The notes under the pieces: generated by a model | The model's database searches: none | Told to the model about the DNA's origin: nothing | The model's input: the letters and a program-made list of their open reading frames with translations, nothing else | In this document: in pieces, positions 57,779 to 64,000 of the stretch | How positions within the stretch are numbered: the first letter of the stretch is position 1 | Layout of the letters: the number at the start of each line of letters is the position of its first letter | Position numbers and translations under genes: made by a program | From: Propionispora sp. 2/2-37 | GTDB taxonomy: Bacteria; Bacillota; Negativicutes; Propionisporales; Propionisporaceae | Direction of reading: 5' to 3' | DNA: 64,000 bases | Assembly: GCF_001298735.1 (NCBI RefSeq) | Contig: NZ_CYSP01000017.1 | Coordinates: 1 to 64,000, forward strand

Positions 57779-58086
57779 TTCCATAAATCTTTTTCAATAG
57801 GTGCAATAATCGAATGTGCAACTCCCTCTCGTGGCTGTGCCATCCAATTGGCAACCGTATCGCGCCACTTTAGATAATGGGCTGTTTTTTTATGCGCTGC
57901 TGCAGCTTCTTCTGTTAAATAGGCTTCATACAAGAAAAATCTTGTTTCATCCGTATTACATTGAAGTACATCAAAACGAAGATTTCTTTCTTCTTTAATA
58001 GAGTTTTTGTGGTTTTCCAGTGTAGCTTCAATAAACTTAGCGATGAATTCTTTCTTTACATACACAGTAACACAGGTAACAATCAT
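57775..58086 (-). CDS. ABM-domain (antibiotic biosynthesis monooxygenase-like) protein
   Basis: 103 residues from ATG 58086, chosen because GAGAGGGAT lies upstream and homology begins at MIVTCVTVYVKKEFIAKFIE; the longer open frame up to 58182 lacks support. It has the ABM/LsrG-like ferredoxin-fold pattern with NLRFDVLQCNTDETRFFLYE near 36 and AAAAHKKTAHYLKWRDTVAN near 62. Such proteins act as small cofactor-free monooxygenases or isomerases. First gene of a three-gene operon. Confidence 0.82.
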   Translation of the reverse strand: MIVTCVTVYVKKEFIAKFIEATLENHKNSIKEERNLRFDVLQCNTDETRFFLYEAYLTEEAAAAHKKTAHYLKWRDTVANWMAQPREGVAHSIIAPIEKDLWK

Positions 58087-58162
58087 ATAGATCCCTCTCT
58101 TATTTGCATTTATTTGATTTAAACAAGGAGACAGGCGGCTGTTTCTCAAAACAAGGTCGTCT

Positions 58163-58336
58163 ATCTCCGGGGACAGTTTCATTGTCCCAAATCGTCCGGT
58201 CGATTACACTTTTTGATATTCCACCATGTTCCATAGACGGCATTATTAACACTATATATTTTCCTATTTTTTATTTTCCGGCTAAAACTATAAAACTCCT
58301 GCCAACCCCATACAGAATTTGGCAGGAGTTTCCTTC
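58163..58336. repeat. Dispersed repeat family B, copy 4
   Basis: A full-length copy: GGGGACAGTTTCATTGTCCC, ATTACACTTTTTGATATTCC, ATAGACGGCATTATTAACAC, TTATTTTCCGGC, and the hairpin ACTCCTGCC...GGCAGGAGT with TTCCTTC. It lies 41 bp from a family A copy; the two families are close neighbours here. Confidence 0.85.
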
Positions 58337-58376
58337 TGTGAAATGTTTCAAAGACTACGGTTTTCTTTCAGACTGC

Positions 58377-58459
58377 ACGGGACGGGGTTGTCGACAACTT
58401 CACGCAGGTTGCCCTCCTTTACGGTAAATACGTTGTCAATAACTCAGTCCCCTTAGACA
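58377..58459. repeat. Dispersed palindromic repeat family A, copy 5 (diverged)
   Basis: A diverged full element: ACGGGACGGGGTTGTCGACA at the left, TACGGTAAATACGTTGTCAA in the interior, AGTCCCCTTAGACA at the right. The stop codon of the mocR gene (58453-58455) lies in its right arm, so insertion may have reset the 3' end of that gene. Confidence 0.75.
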
Positions 58460-59859
58460 TGGTAAAAATTAGTTAGGTACTGTTTTAAGATTTCTAATCC
58501 GCTTCTCAGCTCATTTAATGAATTTGTAGACGATAGTGCAATACGCAGATACTGGTCGGCTGGAGCGTGCCCGCTAAGAAAACGATTGGAATGAAACACC
58601 CGAATGCCAGCCTGCTCCAATTCAGTCACCATCTTCTCTTCAGTACAATGTCCTTGAATTGGCAGCCAACGGTAAAAACTGAGAGGATGACCGGCAGGAC
58701 CCTTTTGCGGAAAGTATTCTTCATATAGAACATTAGCCGACTGCGCTAACTGCTTCTTGTAGGAAATAATCTCAAAAGCCTTGCCTGACAGGATGAGTTC
58801 GGTGATAATCTCCGCATCCAGCGAAGAGGTCTTAACATTGATATTGAAAATGGCTTGCAAAATCTTTTGGCGCAAGGATTCGCCAAATACCATATAGGCA
58901 ACTCGCAACCCTGAACAGATGGATTTGGAAGTACCGCTGATGTAGACGGTTTGCTCCGGAAGCAGTTCATACATAGGTTGCTTGTAATCGGGGTCAATTC
59001 CCGCAGTCAAAAACGCATGAATATCATCCTCCAGCAATATTAGACGATGCTTGCGGATGACAGCCGCCAACTCGCGTTTGCGTAAATCGGAAATCATCAT
59101 CGTGGTCGGATTGCTGCAAGAAGGCATGAGAAAAATACCATGAATATCCGTTTGACAACAGTGATTTTCCAGTTCTTCCGGCAACATGCCAAATTGATCT
59201 CCGGGTATGGGCACTAACTTAATGTGAAGCATCTTAGCAAGTTCAATAAAGTTAGCATAGGTGTATATATCGGTCGCAATGCGGTTGCCCGGCTCGAATA
59301 AGGCAACCAGTGCAATGGCCAAGGCATTCTGCGAACCGGAAACAATCGCCATGTGATCTGCATCAGCTCGGATACCAAACGAGGCCATCCAGTTTAATCC
59401 CGCTTTTTTTTGATGGGGAATGCCGGTCGGATCGTTATAATTTAACAGCTTGTCCAAATAACTTTTATCAGTGACCTTTTTAACGCTCTCTGCCACTATT
59501 TCATTGCTTTGCTCAAAGGACGCAACAAAAGCAAGATCAATGCATTCACTGGGGATTTTGTCCCTAGAAATGGTGATAGAACGGGCCGCGTTAGGAGAGA
59601 CAAATGTGCCGCTGCCGGTAACAGCATAAATTAACCCTTTAGCCATACATAAGCGATAAGCCCGGGTGATGGTTGTAAAGTTTATATCGAGAAAATCGGC
59701 CAGTTCCCGTTGCGGGGGCAGCTTCGTACCAGGCGCTAGCAGGCCGTTCGTAATTTCCTGTTCTAATAAGGAAGCGATTGACAAATAGAACGGACGCTTC
59801 AAAGCCTTCCTGTCCGGCTTCCATGACATTGGGAAATTATCAAATGAATTGACCGGCAT
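58453..59859 (-). CDS. MocR-type regulator (GntR HTH plus aminotransferase fold)
   Basis: 468 residues from ATG 59859 (GGAGGTGCGGT upstream). It has an N-terminal GntR winged helix (LEQEITNGLLAPGTKLPPQR near 33; NFTTITRAYRLCMAKGLIYA) and a fold-type I aminotransferase domain with SGSQNALAIALVALFEPGNR near 175, SCSNPTTM near 248 and the PLP-Lys motif YISGTSKSICSGLRVAY near 310. MocR proteins sense PLP adducts of amino compounds and control neighbouring genes. It is divergent from azlCD across a perfect 11-bp palindrome, so control of branched-chain amino acid (or analogue) export is inferred. Confidence 0.92.
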   Translation of the reverse strand: MPVNSFDNFPMSWKPDRKALKRPFYLSIASLLEQEITNGLLAPGTKLPPQRELADFLDINFTTITRAYRLCMAKGLIYAVTGSGTFVSPNAARSITISRDKIPSECIDLAFVASFEQSNEIVAESVKKVTDKSYLDKLLNYNDPTGIPHQKKAGLNWMASFGIRADADHMAIVSGSQNALAIALVALFEPGNRIATDIYTYANFIELAKMLHIKLVPIPGDQFGMLPEELENHCCQTDIHGIFLMPSCSNPTTMMISDLRKRELAAVIRKHRLILLEDDIHAFLTAGIDPDYKQPMYELLPEQTVYISGTSKSICSGLRVAYMVFGESLRQKILQAIFNINVKTSSLDAEIITELILSGKAFEIISYKKQLAQSANVLYEEYFPQKGPAGHPLSFYRWLPIQGHCTEEKMVTELEQAGIRVFHSNRFLSGHAPADQYLRIALSSTNSLNELRSGLEILKQYLTNFYHV

Positions 59860-59879
59860 ACCGCACCTCCAGAATTGTA

Positions 59880-59911
59880 ATACATACAATTATATCATTG
59901 ATTGTATGTAT
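59880..59911. promoter_or_regulatory. MocR operator between mocR and azlCD
   Basis: ATACATACAAT (59880-59890) and ATTGTATGTAT (59901-59911) form a perfect 11-bp inverted repeat with a 10-bp spacer. It is 21 nt from the mocR start and 53 nt from azlC, placed to regulate both directions. A further ATTGTAAT copy flanks each side imperfectly. Confidence 0.7.
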
Positions 59912-59963
59912 TTGTAATGGTAAAATCGTATAAAATCATTATGTCGTTAGGAGACAAGAACAT

Positions 59964-60680
59964 ATGCAAAATAAAAATCAAATTGTGATTGCATTTCGTG
60001 CGGCTTTTCCGTACACAGTGCCAATCTTGGCAGGCTTTTTATTTTTGGGTATAGCCTATGGGATTTTTATGAATTCTTTAGGCTTCAACGCTATGTATCC
60101 TATATTGATGAGTCTGCTAATCTTTGCGGGCTCCATGGAATTTGTTGCGGCAAATCTATTGCTCGGAGCATTCGATCCGCTAAACGCATTATTTCTCACG
60201 TTGATGGTGAATGCACGCCATTTATTTTATGGCATTTCCATGCTGGATAAGTACAAGGGCACCGGGAAGAAAAAGTTCTATCTGATTTTCGGACTTTGCG
60301 ATGAATCTTTTTCGATCAATTGCACGGCTAATATTCCGGAAGGTGTGGACAAGGGCTGGTTTATGTTCTTTGTCACTTTACTCAATCATTGCTATTGGGT
60401 TTTGGGAGCTACGATTGGCGGCGTCTTTGGCTCTCTTGTTCAGTTCAACACCGAAGGGCTTGAGTTCGTTATGACAGCCCTCTTCGTAGTCATATTTATC
60501 GAGCAGTGGATGAAAGAAAAAGAGCACTACAGTGCTCTTGTGGGGCTTGGACTTTCGCTTGCCTGCCTTGTTGTTTTCAGTGGCGAAAATTTTATCATAC
60601 CTGCTATGGCTGCGATCTTAGGAACACTCACCGCCCTTAGAAAGCCACTGGAGAAAGAAGGTGCTATTGCCTCGCTATGA
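59964..60680 (+). CDS. azlC: AzlC-family branched-chain amino acid exporter, large subunit
   Basis: A 238-residue polytopic protein: [20 protein letters not shown] near 13, [20 protein letters not shown] near 51, [15 protein letters not shown] near 79 and [13 protein letters not shown] near 110, all typical of AzlC. With AzlD it exports branched-chain amino acids or analogues. Its stop overlaps azlD by 4 nt (ATGA at 60677-60680). Confidence 0.93.
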   Translation: MQNKNQIVIAFRAAFPYTVPILAGFLFLGIAYGIFMNSLGFNAMYPILMSLLIFAGSMEFVAANLLLGAFDPLNALFLTLMVNARHLFYGISMLDKYKGTGKKKFYLIFGLCDESFSINCTANIPEGVDKGWFMFFVTLLNHCYWVLGATIGGVFGSLVQFNTEGLEFVMTALFVVIFIEQWMKEKEHYSALVGLGLSLACLVVFSGENFIIPAMAAILGTLTALRKPLEKEGAIASL

Positions 60681-61003
60681 CGTTAACACAACAGCTTATC
60701 ACAATTGCTATGGTAGTCTTAGGAACAATGCTTACAAGATTTCTTGCCTTTGCCGCTTTCCCCCCCGGCCGGCCTACACCCAAATATATACAATTTCTTG
60801 GCGCGGTACTGCCTTCGGCAGTGCTGGGGCTTCTGGTAATTTTTTGTTTTAAGAATGTGAAATTCCATTCCGGCAATCATGGTATCCCCGAAGTCATGGC
60901 CACAGCTGTAGTGACACTGCTGCACATTTGGAAAAAAAACATGCTTCTTTCCATCGCCGGAGGCACAATGGTCTATATGCTTTTGATGCAAGCAGTCTTT
61001 TAA
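60677..61003 (+). CDS. azlD: AzlD-family exporter, small subunit
   Basis: A 108-residue membrane protein with three to four hydrophobic segments ([58 protein letters not shown]) and the family's R/P-rich loop [19 protein letters not shown]. It overlaps azlC by 4 nt and forms the exporter with it. Confidence 0.92.
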   Translation: MTLTQQLITIAMVVLGTMLTRFLAFAAFPPGRPTPKYIQFLGAVLPSAVLGLLVIFCFKNVKFHSGNHGIPEVMATAVVTLLHIWKKNMLLSIAGGTMVYMLLMQAVF

Positions 61004-61061
61004 CGAATGTTGCAGTCACGGCAGCATAAACGCTGTATATCGGCAGATAAGGAGTTGTAAA

Positions 61062-61157
61062 ATGAAAGTTTGTATTCTCATGGATTTTCCACGTTTATTA
61101 CATTTTCTATTAGCGTTTGTTACTGCCCATTTGTTACAGCAACGGTTCTTGCCCTGA
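61062..61157 (+). CDS. Putative 31-residue peptide
   Basis: An ATG at 61062 with a good Shine-Dalgarno (ATAAGGAGTTG) opens a 31-residue frame, MKVCILMDFPRLLHFLLAFV then TAHLLQQRFLP. The stop codon lies inside the 34-bp palindrome at 61142-61175. It has the composition of a small membrane peptide. It may be a real small gene at the end of azlCD, or the truncated start of a lost one. Confidence 0.35.
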   Translation: MKVCILMDFPRLLHFLLAFVTAHLLQQRFLP

Positions 61158-61175
61158 ATTCAGGGCAAGAACCGT
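61142..61175 (+). terminator. Perfect 34-bp palindrome after azlCD
   Basis: ACGGTTCTTGCCCTG, centre AATT, then the exact complement CAGGGCAAGAACCGT: a perfect palindrome with essentially no loop. It follows azlD by 138 nt. There is no T-run. It may end the azl transcript or be a binding site. Confidence 0.55.
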
Positions 61176-61282
61176 CACTATTACAACTAGGGGTACGAGG
61201 ACAGGAATTTCCATTACTTCATTGACGCAGTTACTTCTAATTGCTATAGTTACTATAAAATACAAAGTTAGGTGGCTTTAGT

Positions 61283-61663
61283 ATGAAATATGAACCCAAA
61301 ATAGAGAAAGAGATTATGTGTCCTCTCGAATACGGGCTTGACATCTTTGGTGGCAAGTGGAAATCAAGAATCATCTGTGTTCTGTCTGCCAATAGTGTTA
61401 TGCGTTACAATGAAATTAGAAAAGAGCTTGGCGATATAACTGATGCCGTGCTCGCTGCTATGTTAAAGGGGCTTATTGCAGATGAATTGATTAGCCGAAA
61501 GCAGTATAATGAAATACCGCCAAAGGTGGAATATTCTTTGACGGAAAAGGGGAAGTCCGTATTGCCCATTCTTCAGAACATCTGCCTTTGGTCACGGCAA
61601 CAGACAAAAGATCAATTAGAGAAAAAACTCCCGCCCTGTAAGACGTGTGACCAGCTGTTATAG
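61283..61663 (+). CDS. HxlR-family regulator
   Basis: A 126-residue winged-helix regulator: CPLEYGLDIFGGKWKSRIIC near residue 13 (with the N-terminal Cys common in this redox/aldehyde-sensing family), RYNEIRKELGDITDAVLAAM near 41 and KVEYSLTEKGKSVLPILQNI near 80, ending CKTCDQLL with a CxxC. HxlR members respond to aldehydes or oxidants. It lies upstream of a small plus-strand gene it may control; a TTACT-containing palindrome lies between them. Confidence 0.9.
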   Translation: MKYEPKIEKEIMCPLEYGLDIFGGKWKSRIICVLSANSVMRYNEIRKELGDITDAVLAAMLKGLIADELISRKQYNEIPPKVEYSLTEKGKSVLPILQNICLWSRQQTKDQLEKKLPPCKTCDQLL

Positions 61664-61682
61664 TGCCGTTACTATGAAAATT

Positions 61683-61707
61683 ATTAGTTACTTATAAAAT
61701 TACTAAT
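61683..61707 (+). promoter_or_regulatory. Possible HxlR operator
   Basis: ATTAGT (61683-61688) and ACTAAT (61702-61707) bracket TTACTTATAAAATTACT-type sequence, and GTTACT also occurs repeatedly upstream of hxlR itself (61229, 61249). The repetition suggests a shared site in front of both genes. Confidence 0.45.
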
Positions 61708-61783
61708 ATATTTGCTCTTCCAAGTTGCTTTGTTATACTTTGATTGTGGTTAAACCATAAACATAGTATATGGAGGGAATAAT

Positions 61784-62074
61784 ATGAGTGTAAAAGCATA
61801 CTTGGAAATTACGATGGTCATTAGCAATGCCAATCGTCCGGCGGCAGCAAAGGTCTATACAGACTATCGGCAGCCTTTCTTAAGCCAAATCAAAGGAGCG
61901 CAGACTAAAGAACTTCTTGTCCGCGACGAAGATATACAGGTTCTTCATGGTTTTGACAGCGTTGAGAATGCAAAGGCCTATCTTGACAGTGAAATGTTCA
62001 AGAAGGATGTTTTTGTCGGGTTAAAGCCTCTCTGGAGCGCCGCCCCCGATGTAAAAATCTATACCGTCGCTTAA
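61784..62074 (+). CDS. Small ferredoxin-fold-like protein, possible HxlR target
   Basis: A 96-residue protein: SVKAYLEITMVISNANRPAA, then KAQTKELLV-type strands, ending WSAAPDVKIYTVA. The strand-helix pattern and length match dimeric alpha/beta-barrel (ABM/YCII-like) proteins such as DUF6506, but the family call is tentative. A good Shine-Dalgarno (ATGGAGGGA) precedes it. It is located after hxlR and ends before a terminator. Confidence 0.65.
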   Translation: MSVKAYLEITMVISNANRPAAAKVYTDYRQPFLSQIKGAQTKELLVRDEDIQVLHGFDSVENAKAYLDSEMFKKDVFVGLKPLWSAAPDVKIYTVA

Positions 62075-62143
62075 GCGGTAACCACCACAACAATAAACCG
62101 TTGTTGTGACAGCTGAATATCGGTGCTTTACAAGTTCATAATA

Positions 62144-62178
62144 AAAGGCTCAGATATCAATCCAATATCTGAGCCTTT
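62144..62178. terminator. Bidirectional intrinsic terminator
   Basis: AAAGGCTCAGATAT (62144-62157), loop CAATCCA, ATATCTGAGCCTTT (62165-62178): a 14-bp perfect stem between the convergent gene at 61784 and the ABC ATPase gene ending at 62221, with A/T-rich flanks on both sides. Confidence 0.85.
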
Positions 62179-62220
62179 AACAAGGTCTGCGGCACCTTAA
62201 TCACCAATTGAGTGTCCGTT

Positions 62221-63327
62221 TCATTTCAATAAATTTTCCTCGGTTGATTGGCTAAAAAGGTGAAAAAATTCCGGAGATATAGCAATGTATACTTTTTCAC
62301 CACGTCCGAGTTTAATATCTTGGTCGACCCGCGCAATAACAGGCTTCTTGTCGACGCCACTTATATATAGATACATTTCCGAGCCAAGATTCTCTATTAA
62401 ATCAATTTCGCCGGCAGCAATAGTATCCTCTTGGGGCTGTGTATAAATCTGAATATTTTCCGGCCGAACCCCGAGAATCACCTTACGATTGATACAATCC
62501 TTTATTTTAATGATCTTTGCCTGATAATCAGGAATATGTACCTTGATAATCTCGTGTTGGAATAAAAGAGTACCATTCTGTTCATTTAACTCCCCATCAA
62601 AAAAGTTCATTGCCGGCGACCCGATGAAACTAGCGACAAACAAATTAGCCGGAGCCCGATATAGTTCTAATGGTGAAGCAACTTGTTGGATGATGCCGTT
62701 CCTCATTACCACAATCCGGTCACCCATGGTCATGGCTTCTATCTGGTCGTGAGTGACGTAAATAGTCGTTGTTCCCAACTGCTTTTGCAGTTTACTGATT
62801 TCCATACGCATCTGGACACGCAGCTTTGCATCCAAATTAGACAAGGGCTCGTCCATCAAAAAGACCTGTGGTTCTCTGACAATAGCCCGGCCTAGGGCAA
62901 CTCTCTGGCGTTGCCCTCCGGAAAGTGTTTTAGGCTTTCGTTTCAATAAATGGACGATATCCAATATCTCTGCCACTTCGTTGACCCGTTTGGTAATTTC
63001 CTGTTTAGGAATTTTGCGCAAGGTAAGACCGAAAGCCATATTATCATATACGTTCATCTGAGGATAGAGAGCGTAGTTCTGAAATACCATGGCCATGTCT
63101 CGCTCCTTGGCTGGAATGTCATTTACCATACGATCACCGATATACAATTCTCCCTCTGAAATTTCTTCCAATCCTGCCGTCATCCGCAGCATGGTAGATT
63201 TGCCACAGCCCGAGGGACCAACCAGCACCAGAAATTCATGGTCCTTCACTTCCAGGTTAAATCTTGTGACCGCTAGCGTATTGTTGTCATAGCGTTTACA
63301 AATTTCCCTATATTTTAGGCATGCCAT
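62221..63327 (-). CDS. ugpC: Sugar ABC transporter ATP-binding protein (UgpC/MsmK/MalK type)
   Basis: A 368-residue ABC ATPase: Walker A GPSGCGKST near 37, Q-loop, signature LSGGQRQRVALGRAIVREPQ near 134, Walker B VFLMDEPLSNLDAK near 154 and H-loop YVTHDQIEAM near 190. The C-terminal MalK-type regulatory OB domain (VILGVRPENIQIYTQPQEDT near 283) marks the carbohydrate CUT1 branch. It could serve several sugar transporters. It follows a solute-binding-protein gene on the same strand, 74 nt upstream. Confidence 0.93.
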   Translation of the reverse strand: MACLKYREICKRYDNNTLAVTRFNLEVKDHEFLVLVGPSGCGKSTMLRMTAGLEEISEGELYIGDRMVNDIPAKERDMAMVFQNYALYPQMNVYDNMAFGLTLRKIPKQEITKRVNEVAEILDIVHLLKRKPKTLSGGQRQRVALGRAIVREPQVFLMDEPLSNLDAKLRVQMRMEISKLQKQLGTTTIYVTHDQIEAMTMGDRIVVMRNGIIQQVASPLELYRAPANLFVASFIGSPAMNFFDGELNEQNGTLLFQHEIIKVHIPDYQAKIIKIKDCINRKVILGVRPENIQIYTQPQEDTIAAGEIDLIENLGSEMYLYISGVDKKPVIARVDQDIKLGRGEKVYIAISPEFFHLFSQSTEENLLK

Positions 63328-63401
63328 TATAATTACCTCTCTTATTTATATAAACTATAGCCAACTTCTCTTCCTGGTCTTTCACTAAAACGGAAAATTG
63401 C

Positions 63402-64000
63402 TTAGTTTAACAATTTATTTGCCTCGGTGGCTGCATCACGCAAGGCTTGTTCCGCCGTCTTTTGTTGAGTCAGGGTTGCTTGAATTGCATCCTGGGCGAT
63501 TTTATAAATGCGGGTCCCGCTTTTTCCGGGGAAATTATACCATTTAACCATGTCATCGACCTGAAGATAGGTCGTGTTGGCCGGAGGATTCTCCTCGCGC
63601 AGATACTTGCCCAGCATTTGTTCGTCATCAACTACACTTTTGCGGGAAGACATGTAACCCATCCCTTTAGCCATCATTCCGTAGCCCTCTTTGGATGTAA
63701 GAAATTTCACGAATTCCCAGGCCGCCTGTTCCTTTTCCGGCGTTGTCTTCAAAATAAACAAGCTATTACCGCCGGCAGGAACTCTCCGTTGGTGGACCCC
63801 ATCGACAGGAAATGCCGTCGTGGCTACGGTAAATTTGCTATCTTTCTGCAGTTGAGGCAAATACATGATTGTACTGATAAACATACCCAGTTTGCCACTA
63901 GTAAAACTTTGCATAGCCTGCTTACTGTCGATGACCGGCATAGACTGGTCGGCAACCAGGTCACTCCAATACTGCAGGGCGCTTACACCCGGTGCTTGAT
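63402..64000 (-). CDS. Extracellular solute-binding protein, family 1 (C-terminal part)
   Basis: The frame is open from the window's right edge, giving at least the last 199 residues. It shows the end of a CUT1 sugar-binding protein: MPVIDSKQAMQSFTSGKLGM, ERVPAG-like VPAGGNSLFILKTTPEKEQA, AWEFVKFLTSKEGYGMMAKG and a helical end (TEQALRDAATEANKLLN). The N-terminus with the signal peptide lies beyond the window. It is the partner of the ATPase encoded downstream. Confidence 0.88.
   Translation of the reverse strand, partial: QAPGVSALQYWSDLVADQSMPVIDSKQAMQSFTSGKLGMFISTIMYLPQLQKDSKFTVATTAFPVDGVHQRRVPAGGNSLFILKTTPEKEQAAWEFVKFLTSKEGYGMMAKGMGYMSSRKSVVDDEQMLGKYLREENPPANTTYLQVDDMVKWYNFPGKSGTRIYKIAQDAIQATLTQQKTAEQALRDAATEANKLLN

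Overview
The window looks like chromosomal DNA from an endospore-forming diderm Firmicute (Negativicutes, Sporomusaceae-like). A sleB/ypeB spore-germination pair and a B. subtilis-type LexA box (GAAC-N4-GTTC) occur together with outer-membrane machinery: TonB/ExbB/ExbD, a TonB-dependent receptor, two-partner secretion proteins with an extended signal peptide, a secretin and an OmpH-type chaperone. There are no rRNA or tRNA genes. The assignment is inferred from gene content.

Layout. 1-8.0 kb: two CRISPR arrays with identical 30-bp repeats, both transcribed leftwards from leaders sharing a conserved hairpin. Between them lie a glucitol-type PTS operon with a NagB-type deaminase and an AraM-like dehydrogenase, a divergent XRE regulator and a flavodoxin-like gene. 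8-21.5 kb: accessory genes (hydrolases, a 4Fe-4S protein joined to a tautomerase remnant, an AbgA/DcuC pair with its regulator, tiny membrane proteins, unknowns) separated by dispersed palindromic repeats. 21.5-26.5 kb: ypeB and sleB, then a YcaO protein convergent with a 168-residue protein made of Cys/Ser repeats (39 Cys). 26.6-31 kb: an SOS-promoter-driven DnaE-type polymerase, a small protein and a DUF72 protein. 31-35 kb: AlkD-like glycosylase, oxidoreductase remnant, DJ-1/PfpI protein, and a short secretin overlapping a secreted unknown. 35.7-37.7 kb: tandem PstS-like proteins, the first with a stop at codon 2. 37.8-52.2 kb: a co-directional run from padR through tonB, exbB, exbD, ompH, three small genes, tpsB and tpsA to a TonB-dependent receptor. 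53-62 kb: small regulator/enzyme pairs (PadR, GNAT, TetR, flavodoxin, CGGC, Crp/Fnr, ABM operon, MocR with AzlCD, HxlR). 62.2-64 kb: sugar ABC ATPase and the C-terminal part of a solute-binding protein, cut by the right edge.

How the parts work together. The PadR-to-receptor block looks like one envelope program: TonB-ExbBD energises the receptor, TpsB exports the 2219-residue TpsA, and the OmpH-like protein may chaperone outer-membrane clients. PadR probably controls it through AATATTAC-N6-GTAATATT operators, also found upstream of a second PadR gene. The PTS operon may import and degrade an amino-polyol to fructose-6-phosphate.

The best candidate for an undescribed system is the YcaO protein with its own C-terminal Cys cluster beside a leaderless-looking Cys/Ser/His repeat protein, next to germination genes. 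Several intergenic gaps hold gene remnants and at least four families of short dispersed repeats, a sign of active local decay and rearrangement.
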